A stretch of DNA of 33,198 nucleotides. It comes from Candidatus Gastranaerophilales bacterium. Its GTDB lineage: Bacteria; Cyanobacteriota; Vampirovibrionia; Gastranaerophilales; Gastranaerophilaceae. The stretch spans positions 1 through 33,198 of the forward strand of contig CANPYC010000023.1 in assembly GCA_947587615.1 (NCBI GenBank), in the 5' to 3' direction. The translations under genes were made by a program, and so were the position numbers. Below the pieces are notes generated by a model, which was not told where the DNA came from, searched no databases, and worked only from the letters and a program-made list of their open reading frames with translations. Shown piece by piece: positions 31,018 through 33,198 of this stretch (positions within the stretch are counted from its first letter, which is position 1; every line of letters begins with the position of its first letter).

Positions 31018-33105
31018 ATGGATAGAAAAAATAATAATAAAAAAATCTTTTGGTATTTAATTTTCCTGATTTTTTTAGTAATATCAATTTATCAATCCTA
31101 TTTTGTTTATTTTACGGATATAACTTCGACAAAATCAAAATGGATAGCGTTAATCTCGGGTGTTTTAGGGTTACTTTTTTCATCCTGCAAAGTACTTGAA
31201 TTTTTATTCGTAAACTCCGAAAACAAAGAAACCGATAAAATCGAAAACTGTTTTTTAAACGGATTTAAAATTCTTTTTAAAAAAAGTTTTTTAACGATTT
31301 TACCTTTAGGAATTGTAATTTGCCTGTTATTAATTAAATATTTCGGTAAAATTTACGCTCTATCTTTCGCTTGCGGATTATTTTTATCATATCCCTGCAT
31401 AATTTTAACAAATTATCTATCCCTGAAAGCTTCGATTATAAATCAATACAATTCCAAAAATTCAAAAGATTTTATTTTTAAAATTTCAAAAGAATCTTCG
31501 ATTTGCTGCGCTTTTTTATTTACTGCTGCGCTTAATATACCGATTGTAATTTTATATCACCTCTCAAAAGATTATCAGGTTTTATATTCCTTTCTTGCGG
31601 GAATTGCGCTAAGTTCGCTAAGTTGCGCAATATGCCCGGTAATAATTAAAAAGGCAGCAAAAAGCGCAAACAACGTTATCAACAAAATTACCGACAGCAT
31701 GGAAGCAAATGATATCAGAAATCCTCTTTTATTACTGCATGGTGTAAGCGAGCTGGGGTTTAACCACACTCCTTTTAACTTTGATTTACTTTTATCTTTT
31801 GCCTGCGTAATCGTTGCGGCAATAAGCGTCGGGGCTATGACATTAAACCTTATGGGTGCTTTTTTGCCTTTGATAATTGTTTCTAATATTATATTTTGCA
31901 CAATTATATCAATATTATTTATAGAAGCATTTAAACCAAAGGATATTAAAAGAACATTCCTTTTGATAAATATTCTAACTTCCCTGAGCACAATTATTCT
32001 GACAAGTGTTTGTATAAAGTTTTGGTTTTTAGAAACGCTCTGTCTCACACTGCCTTTTGCACTCGGGGTTATTGTTGCAGCTGTTTTAAAATATTCGGGT
32101 TCAAAAAACTTTTCAATTAATTCACTATCTGTCATTAATACCGTTAACGCTTCATATTTAGGACAGCAATATATTTTCTTTCAAACACTCAAAGAAAGCT
32201 TTAAAAGGTCTATTGCACCTTTGTTTATCCTGCTTTTTGGTTTTGTGTCATCATTCTTTTTAGCAAGAGGCTTAACCACCCCTCTTTTTGGAATATACGG
32301 TATGATAATTTTTATTATGGGATACTTTGTACCTTCAATTAATATAATTATTAAAAATACTTTTGGTAATATTGTTTCTGATTTTGATTACACCAACTCG
32401 GCTTATGAAGGAAAAACAACGGAATATAAAAACAAATTCAAAGTCGAAGGTCGTTTCTTTTCTTCAAGCGTAAAGAATTACATAAACGGTGCGTCTTTTT
32501 TGTCGTTTTTAGCATTATTTATTGCTTTATATATAATTTCATCCGTTTTAGAGATAAATATTTTAAATCCGTATACTTTAACAAGCATATTTACAGGCTC
32601 TATTGTTCCTTTTTTAATTTGTGCTTTAGTAATGAGTATTACCGCAAAAACAACAACAAGGCTTGTTTTGGAGATTAAAAGACAATTCAGAAGATATCCG
32701 CAAATACTGGGGTTTAAAATGCGCCCAAAGTATGAAAACTGCATTGATACGGCTTATAACATTTCTTCTTTTGCCGTAATTTTTTATATGGTTTTAATTA
32801 TCGTAATATTTGCTTTAATTTTCAAATATTTTAAAATTGATTCAATAGAAGGATTAATTTTAGGTATTGCAATATCGGGATTCGGATTTATATTTTTTAT
32901 ATCAAATTCATCTGAAATTGCCCTTGGTGCTCTAAACTATTCGCAAAAAGAATATCCTGATTTATACAGTTCTAATGAAAGTGAAATAATTAAAACAAAC
33001 AACCTGCTTTTTTCAATAAACAACGAGCTGCTTTGTGTTTGCTTAAATTTTGCAGCTAAATTTTTTGCAATTGCGGCTATGGTTTTTCTGCCTTTATTTA
33101 TGTAA
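31018..33105 (+). CDS. Membrane pyrophosphatase-like protein lacking the catalytic residues (pseudoenzyme)
   Basis: A 695-residue protein with about 16 membrane helices, the length and topology of ion-pumping membrane pyrophosphatases (HppA). By eye it aligns almost without gaps to three family blocks. KAAKSANNVINKITDSMEAN-DIRNP (212-236) matches KAADVGADLVGKVE...DDPRNP, and GIYG...NTFGNIVSD matches GLYG...DAYGPIADN. EIKRQFRRYPQ...PKYENCID (552-577) matches EVRRQFRE...PDYARCVD. The C-terminus LNFAAKFFAIAAMVFLPLF also matches. The pyrophosphate/Mg-binding residues are replaced: Asp to K215 and N219, Glu to T225, then H241, E245, N249, N447, S454, L636, N662, S666 and E670, and Lys to N581 and N669. 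D577 and K681 remain. The frame is intact, so the protein is maintained but should not hydrolyse pyrophosphate. GGA lies about 8 bases before the start. Confidence 0.8.
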   Translation: MDRKNNNKKIFWYLIFLIFLVISIYQSYFVYFTDITSTKSKWIALISGVLGLLFSSCKVLEFLFVNSENKETDKIENCFLNGFKILFKKSFLTILPLGIVICLLLIKYFGKIYALSFACGLFLSYPCIILTNYLSLKASIINQYNSKNSKDFIFKISKESSICCAFLFTAALNIPIVILYHLSKDYQVLYSFLAGIALSSLSCAICPVIIKKAAKSANNVINKITDSMEANDIRNPLLLLHGVSELGFNHTPFNFDLLLSFACVIVAAISVGAMTLNLMGAFLPLIIVSNIIFCTIISILFIEAFKPKDIKRTFLLINILTSLSTIILTSVCIKFWFLETLCLTLPFALGVIVAAVLKYSGSKNFSINSLSVINTVNASYLGQQYIFFQTLKESFKRSIAPLFILLFGFVSSFFLARGLTTPLFGIYGMIIFIMGYFVPSINIIIKNTFGNIVSDFDYTNSAYEGKTTEYKNKFKVEGRFFSSSVKNYINGASFLSFLALFIALYIISSVLEINILNPYTLTSIFTGSIVPFLICALVMSITAKTTTRLVLEIKRQFRRYPQILGFKMRPKYENCIDTAYNISSFAVIFYMVLIIVIFALIFKYFKIDSIEGLILGIAISGFGFIFFISNSSEIALGALNYSQKEYPDLYSSNESEIIKTNNLLFSINNELLCVCLNFAAKFFAIAAMVFLPLFM

Positions 33106-33116
33106 AATAAAAAATT

Positions 33117-33198
33117 ATGAGTATAAAAATTGAAAAGTTTAATATATTAACAAAAGGTTTTAATGATACTATTGATTTAACCTCCAAAATTGAAACGA
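33117..33198 (+). CDS. YjbQ/UPF0047 family protein, N-terminal fragment (runs off the window)
   Basis: 27 residues are visible, starting MSIKIEKFNILTKGFNDTID. This resembles the start of YjbQ (secondary thiamine-phosphate synthase, UPF0047) proteins, where an initial strand is followed by TKGxxDIIDIT. It starts 11 bases after the membrane pyrophosphatase-like gene, so it is probably co-transcribed. The fragment is short and the call is tentative. Confidence 0.5.
   Translation, partial: MSIKIEKFNILTKGFNDTIDLTSKIET

Noticed and set aside
30182-33105. Lipoprotein plus pyrophosphatase-like protein as a normal ABC importer
   Set aside because: The large membrane protein has no ABC permease motif and matches the pyrophosphatase fold. 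No ATPase gene is present.

Overview
This window looks chromosomal. It is AT-rich, uses the standard code (TGA acts as a stop), and comes from a diderm bacterium: it encodes a signal-peptide-bearing beta-barrel porin, a NagZ-like periplasmic glycosidase and a lipoprotein. The combination of cyanobacterium-style response regulators with LuxR-type HTH domains, a pentapeptide-repeat protein, a sodium-pumping decarboxylase and low-complexity surface proteins suggests a non-photosynthetic relative of Cyanobacteria (Vampirovibrionia/Melainabacteria, gut Gastranaerophilales type). That placement is inference from gene style, not from a marker phylogeny.

Layout. 1-380: the tail of an unidentified ORF and a long inverted repeat. 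381-4226: a biotin/sodium-pump operon (birA, oadG, oadA, oadB) ending in a strong terminator. 5027-7215: a FocA/NirC-type channel and a porin. 8014-12961 (minus): a compact six-gene operon (nrnA-like, yihY-like, GH3/NagZ-like, YhaM-like, a secreted unknown, pncC). 12998-14673: a CaCA antiporter and an unknown protein. 15262-18080 (minus): a frameshifted surface-protein gene, then DUF2157 and GDYXXLXY genes. 19748-20743 (minus): rpsF-ssb-rpsR. 21114-23044 (minus): pyrG and gatC. 23123-24948: two response regulators and a pentapeptide-repeat protein. 25027-26599 (minus): panD and an EF-hand protein. 26935-28502: a LuxR-type HTH protein, tRNA-Lys (minus), a candidate small RNA (minus) and an alpha/beta-hydrolase-like protein. 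29328-33198: YitT (minus), a substrate-binding lipoprotein, a full-length but catalytically erased membrane pyrophosphatase, and the start of a YjbQ-family gene.

The long intergenic regions (4.3-4.8, 7.4-7.8, 14.8-15.1, 18.6-19.5 and 28.5-29.0 kb) are filled with about 29 copies of an 18-bp palindrome, GGTAGACTAAAGTCTACC and its GGTGGACT...AGTCCACC variant. They are joined by two conserved spacers into alternating inverted pairs, which is the architecture of bacterial interspersed mosaic elements (BIMEs). Three of the five clusters lie between convergent genes. Gene debris sits inside or beside them: a flagellin C-terminal fragment, a duplicated gene tail and a repeated ORF-like segment.

The most interesting items are the membrane-pyrophosphatase pseudoenzyme at 31018-33105, the BIME-like family, a candidate minus-strand small RNA with an anti-Shine-Dalgarno stretch (27551-27625), and a recurring apparently leaderless start pattern (-10 box, 6-7 or 11 bases, ATG), including a divergent pair sharing one -10 box. 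All family assignments come from reading motifs by eye; no search was run.
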